Origin: Tupaia tana | Taxonomy: Eukaryota > Chordata > Mammalia > Scandentia > Tupaiidae | DNA length: 64,000 bases | Assembly: GCA_026018925.1 (NCBI GenBank) | Contig: JAKSZU010000008.1 | Span: 63,325,027 to 63,389,026, forward strand | Direction of reading: 5' to 3' | In this document: piece by piece, positions 45,228 to 55,399 of the stretch | How the letters are laid out: the number at the start of each line of letters is the position of its first letter | Numbering within the stretch: the stretch's first letter is position 1 | Notes under the pieces: generated by a model | The model's database searches: none | The model's input: only the letters and a program-made list of their open reading frames with translations | Told to the model about the DNA's origin: nothing | Program-made: the position numbers and the translations under genes

Positions 45228-45385
45228 AAACCAGGTGGCGTGGTGGTTAAGGCACTGGACATTCCAACATGGCTGACCATGTTCAAGTCCTGGACCTGGT
45301 GACTTCCTTTCTCACTTTCTCTCTCTCTCTGGTCAAATTAAAATAAATAAAGGAATAAATAAAATTAAAAATAAATAATTCTTTC
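45228..45385 (+). mobile_element. tRNA-derived SINE, short form
   Basis: Head 'aaccaggtggcgtggtggtt', 'gttcaagtcctggacctggt', then directly a CT block and 'ggtcaaattaaaataaataa' tail. This is the head-plus-tail short subfamily. Confidence 0.85.
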
Positions 45386-45409
45386 AAAGAAAGAAAGTTA
45401 ACTGTAGCA

Positions 45410-46545
45410 TCTTCAAGGAGGCAATTACCTTCAATTCCTAGTCTGCTGAGCATTTTTATCATATATGAATGTTAAGTTTGTCACATTTTTTTCTGTATAT
45501 AAGATGATCTTTTTTTCTACTTCAGTTGAATCATATTTTGATTCAATAAATAGTCTTAAACTCTTAAGATAAACCCTTTGTCATGATGTTATCCTTTTCA
45601 ATTGTTGCAGAACTAGATTTATTAGCATTTGTTAAATATTTCTGTGTTTATATTTATGAAAGATATTGGCTTTTTTGTTCTTTTTCCTCATGTAATGTCT
45701 TTGTCTAGTATTAAGGTAATGCTGGCTTCATAAAATAAGTTAGGAAGTGTTATTTTCTCTCTTATTTTTTGGAAGTTTATACAGAATCAGTAACGTTTCT
45801 TCATTTCCTAGAATACATCAGTGAATCAATCTGGGCCTGGAGATTTGTTAGATTTTTATAATAAACTCCGTCTCTTTAACTTATGCAGGACAATTAAAGT
45901 TACCTATTTTTTCTTGAGAGAACATTAGTAATTTTGTCTTCCAAGAAATGTGTTTTTACATGAAAACAAAGTTGTACATAGTATAACATTTAGTATACAT
46001 TGGTGTCTTCAGAAGTTAATTTAATCCCTTTTATGGGTAATCTGCATCTTTTTCAAGCATTCTAGGTAGACTTAATAGTCTTTTTCAGGACCAGGTTTTG
46101 GTTTCATTTGTTTTCTCTATGATTTTCAGTTTTCAATTTCACTGGTTCTCACTCTTACGTAATATATGATGTTATGAGTTTCCCTCTAAACACTGCTTTA
46201 GCTGTATCCTTTAATCTGCAGTCTTTCATTTTTATTCAGTACAATATATTTTCTAGCTTTCCTTGTGAGCTCTATTCTGACCATAATTTACTCAGAAGTA
46301 TGTTTAATTCGTAAATATTTGTGGACTTTTCAGAGTTTTGTTAATTTCTAATTTAATTTTGTTGTGGCCAAAGAACATTGTTTATGATTTCTACTTATTT
46401 AAACTTGTTGGAGTTTGTTTTATGGCCTAGAGTAACTTCTATCTTGATGAATATTCCGTCTTTTGGGATTCCAATGAGATGTTAGACCCATAGCTCTTGG
46501 ATGTTCTTTTTAAATTTTTTGCCTTTATCTTGTACCTCCTTTGGT
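45410..46545 (-). mobile_element. old LINE-1 ORF2 remnant, antisense
   Basis: Read on the plus strand this shows the familiar antisense L1 ORF2 pattern: 'ggtaatgctggcttcataaa', 'tgtttatatttatgaaagatattggc', 'attttcagttttcaatttca', 'gtttccctctaaacactgct', 'ttgttgtggccaaagaacat', 'ttgttttatggcctagagta'. Strongly diverged and with no usable reading frame. Three SINEs sit at its lower end. Confidence 0.75.
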
Positions 46546-46555
46546 TTCAGTTCTT

Positions 46556-46828
46556 TCTTTTTTTTCTTTTCTTTTTAAAGGTTATTTTGCCTAGGGTGTA
46601 GGCACTAGCTCGAGAGATGAAGAGAAAGAGAAAGTTAGAGGGAAAGTGAGAAATCACTTTCCAGGGGCATGTTACAATCCCTTTCTCCTCCACTCTCTTC
46701 CTAGGATTTTTGGGCATGCATGCGTACACACCTGGTGTGATTTTTCAAGCCACCTGTTCCAGGTCTCAAACCTTGGTTGGCCATATGGGAGTCTAGCTAC
46801 TTAACCAGCATGCTACCTGTTGCCCCCC
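46556..46828 (-). mobile_element. tRNA-derived SINE, old (first of three in a row)
   Basis: 'ttattttgcctagggtgtag', 'tcactttccaggggcatgtt' and head 'accagcatgctacctgttgc'. Inserted in an antisense old L1. Confidence 0.75.
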
Positions 46829-46857
46829 TTGGTTCTAATTTTTAATAAAGACTTTTC

Positions 46858-47101
46858 TTTTAAAAATCTTTAATTGTCCCAGGGCACATATACTAGCCAG
46901 AGACAGAAAGGAGGAGAGAGAAAGCAATCCCCAATGAAGCATGAACACTACAAAATCCCTTCTCTATTTCTCTACCCAGCCAGGACCTTGGGCACTCATG
47001 CACATGTGCCTGACGGGTTCAAGCCTGTGGAGCTAGGATCAGAATCATGGTTGGTCATATGAGGTTCAGCTTCCTTTAATAACCATGCTATGAGGCCAGC
47101 C
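46858..47101 (-). mobile_element. tRNA-derived SINE, old (second of three)
   Basis: 'ttgtcccagggcacatatac', 'gaccttgggcactcatgcac' and a decayed head 'ataaccatgctatgaggcca'. Confidence 0.65.
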
Positions 47102-47117
47102 AGTCTTGCTAACTTTT

Positions 47118-47301
47118 CTTAAAGAATTATTTAACTTTATTTATTTATTTATTCTTAACTTGACCAGAAAGTCGGGGTGGGGGGGGGGTGGGGGGAGGAG
47201 TGATGAAAGTGAGAAGGAAGCCACAAGGCTCAGGACCTGAACAGTGGTCAACCATGTGGGAGTCCAGCGCCCTTAACCACCACGCCACCTGCTGGTCCCT
47301 G
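47118..47301 (-). mobile_element. tRNA-derived SINE, short form (third of three)
   Basis: Duplication AGTCTTGCTAACTTTT / AGTCTTGCTAATTTTT (47,102 and 47,302). Tail 'aactttatttatttatttat', 'acttgaccagaaagtcgggg' with a G run, head 'cacgccacctgctggtccct'. Confidence 0.88.
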
Positions 47302-47317
47302 AGTCTTGCTAATTTTT

Positions 47318-47660
47318 ATTAACCTATTTTTGATGTCACTGATATTTTCCCCCCTATGGATGTATTAAGCATATTAATTAGCTTGTCAAAGTATAGTTTG
47401 TCTCTTGTTGCTCTGACATGTTAGTTTTCTAACATTATCATTTGATTTTTTTATAACTTCCCTGCTAGATTTCTGCATTTATTCATGTATGTTATCTATC
47501 TTTTCCACTAAAGCCTTTAACTAAATATTAACCACATTTATTTTAGATCGCCTGCCTGATAGTTCCAAAATGTGGGTCTGTGAATCTGATTTAATTCTTT
47601 GTCTTGTTTCTTTACAATAGGATGGTTTTATTACTTTCTTTTTTGTAATTTCTGATTGAA
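47318..47660 (-). mobile_element. probable continuation of the old antisense L1
   Basis: Contains 'gatagttccaaaatgtgggtctgtga' and 'tgtaatttctgattgaatattggact', a pattern found in antisense old L1 sequence. Separated from 45,410-46,545 by three SINEs. Assignment is by partial similarity only. Confidence 0.4.
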
Positions 47661-49642
47661 TATTGGACTTCATGTTTAAAATAGTAGAGAATGAGAGCTA
47701 AGTAGTGTTTGTGCCTGCCTTGGGTAGACACAATGTCAAAGATAAGAAGTAGCAGCCACTATCTTATTAGCCATGAAAAGAACAAAAACAAACCATGTAT
47801 AACTAGAAAAAAAAAATTTTAATGGAATAGGCTGAGGCTGCTTATTTTAAATACTTCAAATACTAAAACATTTTAAATGCCTATAAAGGATATTACCATA
47901 GAAATACACAAGCATGGTAATTAATTTCCACACTGATAATATTCAACCATAATGAAGCTGTTACTTTCTCATGAAGAATAATCTAAATAAGATGTAGGCA
48001 AATGATAAATTTTAATAAGATTTCAAGGTCGGGGTTAGGAGGCTTTAAATACAGTTTTGGCATTTAGATGTGAAAATTAATTGATCTAGACAATATACTT
48101 ATTTGGAAAAGTCACTCCTTGTTAATGCCAAATATCTTATTGTTTAAAAAAGAAAACAACTCTTATATCCACAAACCTTCTGGCCAGTAAAATATAATTT
48201 TCCATTTTTTTCAATTCTTATGTTTATGACAGGTTTTATTTATCTTTGGAATATAATGAAGACTACAATTAGAGTAAAAGGTTCTCTAGAGAAAACTTGA
48301 AACACACATTTCAAGAAGTCAGTTGGTTGTCTTTTTATTCTCTTTGTAGAACACTTAACAATTAAAAATGCATTCTGAAGATTAAATGTCAAAGTGAAGA
48401 CACTTAAACAAGCTATAATTAATGCAACTGCCAAATTAAATTTAAAAAGAATATTAAGAAAAATGTTTCATCTGTTCAGAAATAAGTTGTTGAGATACCA
48501 GACTGAAACTTTAATTCATACTCTATGTAGAACAAACTATTAAAATTTAAGAATCTAACAACTAGTAGCAAGAATTTAAATTCAGATGTGCAACAAAGCC
48601 CGTGTTCTTTATCACCACACTCCATGCTCTCCCAAAGCCCATTTTACAATAACTATTAAGCAACCATCTGTGTATTCTTAGATTGGGCAATACTTCAGAT
48701 ACTGTAACATACATACTATAAAATGTCTACATGCTAATTTTGTCAGTTATATCATATAGGTAAGTTTTCATTCATAATGTGCCTAAAATTGATGTCTAAA
48801 AAAACAAAAACAAGAAAGAGGTCATAAAATCCTTAGTTGTATTTTAGCTTTAACACCCATTCTTTAATTTACCTATATAATTAAAAACCTCTTTACCTTT
48901 ACTAGAGATTGGGGAACAGGAAGATGCTAGATCTTTGCCAAGTACTGTAAAATGTAGCTGGTGGAGAAGTACTTACCTTGTTACTTTGCAAATAGCCCTA
49001 AGAAAGTAACTATTCTTTCTTTATAAATGTAAGAAAAAAATGGACTTTTTTCATCTTTGGAAATCATTAGATTGGATCTTCAGCTGTGGTACATCACAAT
49101 TCATACCAAATTTCACTGACTATTCTAATTGAGGATACATATAAATGTATCTGATACCTGTATGGATGGCACAAAAGGAAAAGTAGTAAAATTGTGGACT
49201 GATAGCAGATTAGGGCAGCAGCACCAAACTGTTACTCTCAGTCACTGCAACTAGCTGTTGCACACTTCACTGCTATGTGCTCTTAGTAAAGAGAACGCCA
49301 ACTTCACTTTAGAATGACTTTGAGAAAGGAGAAAAAAGGATTATTAATCTTATTAAATGCTGACTCTTGAACACACGTCTTTTTAGTATTCTATATGACT
49401 AAATGGAAAATATACGTAGAGCAGTTCTGCATATCAAAGTACCATGCTGTCTCAAGGAAAAGAAATTGAGTAATCAATTGAGTCAAAAACACTGAAATGG
49501 CCACTTTTTCATGGAACATCATTTTTACCTGAAATAGCAACTTACAAACTATGGTTATTCTGAATTAGATACTTGGCAAACACTGTCTCAAAAGTAAATC
49601 AAGAGTAAATGAAGTGAGGTTGTCATGTTAAGGAAAACAACA
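47661..49642 (-). other. NUDCD1 intron, largest repeat-poor stretch
   Basis: About 2 kb with only a MIR scrap (48,520-48,650). Repeat-poor by the standard of this window. Confidence 0.5.
48520..48650 (-). repeat. MIR fragment (intronic)
   Basis: 'tttaaattcagatgtgcaac' then 'aagcccgtgttctttatcac' and 'cacactccatgctctccc' resemble the tRNA-proximal end of an antisense MIR. Confidence 0.45.
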
Positions 49643-49670
49643 AGTGTTTGATAAAAGTTTTTTAGCTTTT

Positions 49671-49921
49671 TTTTTTGAAGAGGTTTTTGCTATAGGGTAC
49701 GTGTGCTTGCCAGAAATACAGACAGAGAGACAGAAAGGGAGAAATCACCCCCGAGGAGGGATGGTCATGCCGCAATCCCTTCTCCTCCATTCTCCTCCCG
49801 GGATCTTGGCCACACACGCACACACGCCCGGCGTGAGTTTAAGCCACTGGGTCCAGGACTCGAACCACAGTCAACTACATGGGAGTCCAGCGACACAGTC
49901 ATTATGCTAACTGCTGGTCCC
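49671..49921 (-). mobile_element. tRNA-derived SINE, young-type, long duplication
   Basis: Flanked by a long direct repeat of about 25 bp starting AGTGTTTGAT (49,643 and 49,922). Head 'ttatgctaactgctggtccc'; body 'ggaggg'-type hairpin partly decayed. Confidence 0.92.
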
Positions 49922-50144
49922 AGTGTTTGATGAAATTTGAGCTTTTGGATTATTTTAGAATTTTACAAAACTTAGTATTCCTTACCACAGGGAAAAACTT
50001 ACAATAATGTCATTCCCTGTACACTAAAAAAATTTTTTTGACTCTAGAAAATGTCCTTATTTTCTTAAGAAAATATTATTTATGTTAACAGGTAATGAGT
50101 TATTAATTTTAGGTAAATAAATATTTTTCAATGCTTTAGTTCTT

Positions 50145-50333
50145 TTTTTTAAGATTTATTTTAACTTTATTTATTTATTTATGTATTTATTTAATTTTGA
50201 CCAGAGAGGGACAGAGCAAGAGATAAAGAGAAAGAGGGAAAGCGAGAAAGCAAGCTGCCAGATCTGGGACTTGAACAGCAGTCAGCCATGTGGGAAGCCA
50301 GCGCCCAAACCACTATGCCACCTGCTGATCCCT
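50145..50333 (-). mobile_element. tRNA-derived SINE, short form
   Basis: Tail 'aactttatttatttatttat', 'attttgaccagagagggaca', 'ccagatctgggacttgaaca', head 'ctatgccacctgctgatccc'. Confidence 0.85.
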
Positions 50334-50814
50334 GCCTTAATTCATTTTGTAATATGAATGTTGACAGATACTATCCAAATACAAAAATTAAGTACCCTAA
50401 AGAGCTTGATAATCACTGGTTTAGATACTCTGTAAATATATTTCTCTCCTTTTAACTTCTGGTCTTACCCTTAAGACCAGAAGAATCAGTATATTGACTA
50501 TGCATTTCTACTTCCTTTGGTAGATAGATATTAACTTAAAATAAATATTTCCTGTTAGTAACATCTCTGCTTCCTATTTCAATAGGCTTTTAAATAAACC
50601 CTGTTGCAAACACACTTTTCAGCAATACCTGATGCACACTATCTGATCTGAGAAATTTGCTGTTATCTAATTTTTAAAACCTATCACCTTTGGCCACTCA
50701 AGTCTATATTTAATTTGGCCAATGTGTCTAATAGAAACAAAATGGGACCCACAAATGTGATTTAAAATTTCCTAGTTGCCTTAGCAAAAATTTAAAAAAG
50801 AAATTAACTCTGAT

Positions 50815-50855
<41 letters not shown>

Positions 50856-50909
50856 ATATGTGTGTATGTGCGTGTGTGTATATGTATGCATGTATGTGTG
50901 TGTGAGTGA

Positions 50910-50965
<56 letters not shown>
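50815..50965. repeat. compound (TA)n/(CA)n/(TG)n microsatellite
   Basis: (CA) at 50,821-50,852, then mixed TG/TA, then (TG) at 50,909-50,931, then (TA) to 50,965. CA and TG blocks on the same strand can pair as an inverted repeat. Confidence 0.95.
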
Positions 50966-50970
<5 letters not shown>

Positions 50971-51196
50971 TTTTTGCCATAGGGTGCAAGCATTTGCCAG
51001 AGAGAGACAGTAAGAGGGAAAGTGAGAAATCACCATCCAGTGGGGATGGCCACACCATAATCCATATTCTCTCCTCTTCCACTCTCCTCCTGGGACTTGG
51101 GGCATGCACACATGTGCACCAGCATGATTTTCAAGGGTCAGGGACCTGGAGTTCAGGAGTTCAGTACCTTATCCACTATGCTACCTGCTGGTCCTG
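50966..51196 (-). mobile_element. tRNA-derived SINE, old, with microsatellite tail
   Basis: 'aaagttttttgccatagggt', 'gggacttggggcatgcacac' and head 'ccactatgctacctgctggt'. Its tail adjoins the TA/TG/CA tract at 50,815-50,965, which probably grew from it. Part of the head is missing. Confidence 0.75.
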
Positions 51197-51209
51197 ATAA
51201 TGTATTTTA

Positions 51210-51289
51210 TTAGATTGTCGTGAAAGTCATGACAACATTTTTTTGCACAGAAAAACAGAAAATATGTCAAGACTTTCCCAACCACTCAA
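51210..51289. mobile_element. mariner-like palindromic MITE, copy 3
   Basis: An 80-bp element flanked by TA on both sides (51,208-51,209 and 51,290-51,291). Left end TTAGATTGTCGTGAAAGTCA, right end 'caagactttcccaaccactcaa'-type inverted copy. Terminal TTAG and TA flanks match the mariner insertion rule. Confidence 0.7.
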
Positions 51290-51419
51290 TATATAACCAA
51301 ACATATCCAAATTATTATCATTTCAACATAAAAATTAGGTCTTCAAAATTTTATTTTTTTGAAGGTTTACCACCTTACATCTTTCATCCATATTGGGAGC
51401 AGTTAAGTTTGGGTATATA

Positions 51420-53030
51420 AGAACCAAACACCTGAAAATAGGAGACTCTGGAGGAATTCTTTCCCCATAACTATCTTAGCAGTAGAAGCAGAGACACTCC
51501 CCTCTTAATACCTAAACCCTACACTCCTAACAAGCATTCCACATTCCTGCCCACAGCAGAGGAGGGAAATTGGCACGCAACTTATGTATATCATAAAGAA
51601 TTATAGAAGCACATAGCTACAGGAACATATTCCAAAGACGTAGGAAGAAGTGAGTATAACACCAGATGACTAAAAATAAAAGCAGAGCCCAAAGAAATAG
51701 GAGAAAATCAGGAAATACTTTTCCCTCAAAAGTTCATAACTCTGAGGCCAGTCGGTGGTGTAGTGGTTATGGCACTGGACTCTGTGGTCCACCATGATTT
51801 GAGTACTGTACCTGTTGGCTTGAAACTCATGCCAAGTATGTGTACATGTGTGCCAAAAAGCCTGAGAGGAAAAGGGATTGTGGCGTGGCCATTCCTCGCT
51901 TGGGAGGTGATTTCTCATTCTCTGTCTCTCTGTCTCTCTGGTGAGTGCATGTGTTCTATAGCAAAAATACCTAAAAAACAAGACAAAGTAACTCTTTATC
52001 AACAATGAATAAAATATAAGAGATCACAGAATAGTCAGAAAAAGAATTAAGAATATTTACTTTAACAATACTAAAGTTGCAGGGGAAAAAAAAAAAGAAC
52101 CAACTGTAGAAGATTAGAAAATCATTCCATGACATGAAAGAGGGGACGCCATAAGAAGAGATATAATGAAAAAGAATCAAACAGAACTTCTGGAGATAAA
52201 TAATATGTTTCAGGAAATCAAACCCTCGCTCAAAACATCAACAGCAGATCAGACCAAGTAGAAGAAAGAATCCCTGACCTTGAAAAAAAAATCTCCAATT
52301 TAGTCCAAGCCACTGAAAAGATGAGTAGAAAAAGCATTAAAAATGAGGACAATATGCTGGAAATACTAGACACCATTAAACAGCCAAATATCTGCATAAT
52401 AGGTATTCCAGAAGGTGAAGAGACAGGTAAAGGCACAGAAAATATCTTTCATAATGTACTAGCTGAAAACTTTCCAAAGTTGGAGAAGAATGCAGACATT
52501 TAAATTTAGCAGATACGAAGGACACCAAATAGATACAACCTAAGATGATCCTCTCCAAGGCATACTAGAGTCAAACTGGTAGAAAATCAAAGACGAAGAG
52601 AAAATTCTAAAAATAGCAAGACAGGAACACCAAGTTACTTACGAAGTTTATCCCATTAGACCAACATCGGATCTCTCAGCTGAAATAGTGCAAGCAAGGA
52701 AAGAATGGGACAACATATTTAAAACTCTAAAAGAAAAGCAATTTCAGGCAAAAGTACTGTATCTTTCAAATGGGAAGGAAAAATAAAACCATTCTTAGAT
52801 GAATCCTGAAAGAATTCACCAAAACAATTCACCGGCTCTTCAGCAACTATTTAAGGGACTTCTGAATCAGGAAAGCAAAAGAGAGACAAATAGAAGTAAG
52901 AGAACACATAAAAACTAGAAAAAAGGGATTAAGTCCACACATATTGATAATAACATTGAGTGTTGGGATTAAATGTAGCTTCAACAATTTTACACACAAG
53001 CAGATTTAAATACAAATCCACCAATTATTT
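51420..53030 (+). mobile_element. HAL1-like LINE (5' region and ORF1 remnant)
   Basis: Begins with a leader region, then an ORF1 coiled-coil stretch ('gaaaaagaatcaaacagaac', 'ggaaatcaaaccctcgctca'). A readable fragment at 52,321-52,503 gives QPNICIIGIPEGEE and ENFPKLEK, the classical L1/HAL1 ORF1 RRM-like motif. It continues with the HAL1 second half ('tcccattagaccaacatcgg', 'tctcagctgaaatagtgcaa'), ending near 'caaatagaagtaagagaac'. A SINE is inserted at 51,745-51,981. No ORF2 reverse transcriptase follows, which is the half-L1 hallmark. Confidence 0.65.
51745..51981 (+). mobile_element. tRNA-derived SINE inside HAL1-like element
   Basis: 'gaggccagtcggtggtgtag', 'gatttgagtactgtacctgt', 'tcgcttgggaggtgatttct', 'gtgttctatagcaaaaatac'. 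The 'actggactctgtggtccacc' segment has lost part of the head. Confidence 0.8.
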
Positions 53031-53279
53031 GACATGTAGCTAGCTCCACAGGATTCAATTTATACATTTATTATAATCATTAACCATTGTATAAAACTAG
53101 ATAATAGAGAAAGTCTAAATATTAGGCTGAGTCTTTCTTTGGAATGAATTTAAAAAAAGTCTAAAATCTAGAATTTTATAAAGCCTATAAACGACCAGAT
53201 CACTAGCTTTAATGTCTTCACTTTAAAACACTCCTTCTAATTTTGTTTTATTTTTGCTTTTTCAAGGACTTATTTCTTT

Positions 53280-53545
53280 CTTTCTTTCTTTTTTTTTTTT
53301 TTTGCGAGGTTTTCGCTATAGGGCGCGTGCGCTCGCCAGACAGACAGAGAGAAACATAGAGACAGAAAGCGAGAAATCACCTCCCAGGGGGGATGGTCAT
53401 GCCGCAATCCCTTCTCCATTCTCCTCTTGGGATCTTGGGCATGCACGCACATGCACCCAGCGTGAGTTTTAAGGACAGGACACGAACCGTGGTCGACTAC
53501 GTGGGAGTCCAGCGACATAGCCATTACGCTAACTGCTGATTCCCG
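53280..53545 (-). mobile_element. tRNA-derived SINE, young
   Basis: Perfect duplication AGGACTTATTTCTTT (53,265-53,279 and 53,546-53,560). The B box region is damaged by a small deletion ('aggacaggacacgaaccgtg'), while the rest is CpG-rich and intact. Confidence 0.93.
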
Positions 53546-53819
53546 AGGACTTATTTCTTTATGCATAGTACAGTACTATGGTCTTACAAGAACTCACAGT
53601 GCATGAGTTAAAGTATTCTTTTTCTATGACTTCCTATTGAGCTATTGTTAAGTACATTATTACCTATCTCTAACTGGACCAATGATCGATACCCACAGAT
53701 ATTTTTCATATTATAAACTCTTATCTCCCACAGTCCTCTACAGGGAAATTATAAATTCTTTATTGGCTATGTTAAGATTATTGTTGTTAATTTATGAGAT
53801 TGTTTGTCGCCTAATTTTT

Positions 53820-53985
53820 TTAAGAATTATTTTATTTAACTTTATTTATTTATTTGAATTTGATCAGAGAGACAGAAAGAGGGAGAGGGAAAGTGAGACA
53901 GCAAGCTGCCAGGTCTGGGACTTGAACCATGGTCAGCCACATGGAAGTCCAGTGTTCTCAACCACCATGCCACCTGCCGGCCCCT
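53820..53985 (-). mobile_element. tRNA-derived SINE, short form
   Basis: Tail 'aactttatttatttatttga', 'gccaggtctgggacttgaac' and head 'ccatgccacctgccggcccc'. Flanked by GCCTAATTTTT / GCCTGATTTTT. Confidence 0.87.
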
Positions 53986-54755
53986 ATTGCCTGATTTTTA
54001 ATCAACATTTTTTTTTCTAAGAACTGTACCTCACAGTAAAGAATGTCACAGACATTGGAGAATAACCAATAAATAACCAAATTTATATTGAAGGTTTTGA
54101 ATGTTCACAACATAATGTTAAATGCTGAAGGTGGTAAATATGTTTATATTCTCAATCTGTTCATGCACTACATCCATGTTTTAAGACTCTTCTGTATCCT
54201 AGAAAGATGTGTAACAATTATATATAAATCATAATTTACAATAAATTTAAAGGGAAAAACAATTAACTGCATATTTTACATTTAGAACACATCTCAATTC
54301 AGGCTAGCCACATTTCAAGCACTAATAGTCACTACACAGCTAGTGGCTAATACTGTAAATAGCACAGCTCTAGGTAGAAACAAAAATAATAGATCTTCAA
54401 ATCTATCTGATTTCTGGTTTGAGTTTTGCACTTCAGTGACCAGATATTACTACTTTTCTTAATTTAGTTTTGATATTTACTATTTCCTTTTTTTTGTGCT
54501 GCTTCTTACATCCATTTAACATTGTATTTTCCCAAATGGCCAACTCTAAGCCTACTAATCATTCCTTTCAGATAAATTTATCTTTTGGAATATCTGTCAT
54601 TCAAAATTAAAAATCAAAACAGCTTTGATTACCTGCTTTAGATCAGCACCACATTGAACATGATAATCTGATTGAGAACACTGCTTATCCTTTATCATGT
54701 CAGTAACTTCTATTTTATTCACAAAATACTAGAAATACTAGAATTAAGAACTTAC

Positions 54756-54881
54756 CACATGGGTAGTTTTTAACGTATTGGCATCAAATCTGCATAAACT
54801 TGAGCTTTCTTCGAAGAAAATATCACATTCTTCTAACTCTTGAGCATTACAAGGAGGTTTTTCTTTATCTGGATTTGGATT
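54756..54881 (-). CDS. NUDCD1: NUDCD1 internal coding exon (42 codons)
   Basis: A 126-nt exon in phase 0 at both ends, reading [19 protein letters not shown] through LKTTHV. The segment is rich in acidic residues and Cys, with [14 protein letters not shown] in the middle. Acceptor ..CTAAG and donor GTAAGT-like (GTAAG) are both present. Against remembered human NUDCD1 it has Ala for Gly in RFDANTL. A symmetric phase-0 exon of this kind could be skipped without a frameshift; whether it ever is cannot be told from the sequence. Confidence 0.96.
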
Positions 54882-54999
54882 CTTAGAACAGAAAATTAAA
54901 AAATTAAGTAAAACAAATAATAGTAAGGGAATGTATTTGTTCATCCTTAAAAATGTTAAGTTTACAGTAATAATTCAAAACTAATTTCAAACTCATACA

Positions 55000-55390
55000 A
55001 TAAAAACATCAGCAACAAAAATACAGAAATTACATTATGACAGAATCAGAAAAAAATTTAAAAAGGTATAATAAACATGTTCTATATACTCAAAGATTTC
55101 ATGGCAGATATGAAGAAACAGAGGGAGATAGAAGATATAAAACAGAGGGAGATGGAAGATATAAAAAAGAATCAAACTTTGAGGTATGAAAATACAGTAT
55201 TTGGAATGGAAAAAACTGAGATTGACAGCTAATTAGACATTGCAGATAAAAACACCAGAGAACTTGAAACAGAAATAAAGATCATCCAAACTGAAGCACA
55301 AAGACAAAAAAAAAATAACCCTAAATTCTAGGTTACTAAAGAACAGTATCTAAGAGTCTATTTGAAGAGGGCAGGAAGAATGAAAATAAA
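55000..55390 (+). mobile_element. HAL1-like LINE, 5' segment (split by DPPA4 retrocopy)
   Basis: A-rich sequence encoding a degraded coiled-coil ORF1 pattern (repeated glu/lys-rich motifs, 'aagaatcaaac', 'gagattgacag', 'agaacttgaaacagaaataaag'), as in the ORF1 of HAL1/L1 elements. A 28-bp motif (cagagggagat followed by rgaagatataaaa) is tandemly duplicated at 55,109-55,165. The downstream half of the same element resumes after the retrocopy. Confidence 0.6.
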
Positions 55391-55399
55391 TTATGGGAG

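Noticed and set aside
50910-51197. Low-complexity reading frames rich in IYIYIY / THTHTH / CVCVCV
   Set aside because: Microsatellite translations with no coding value.
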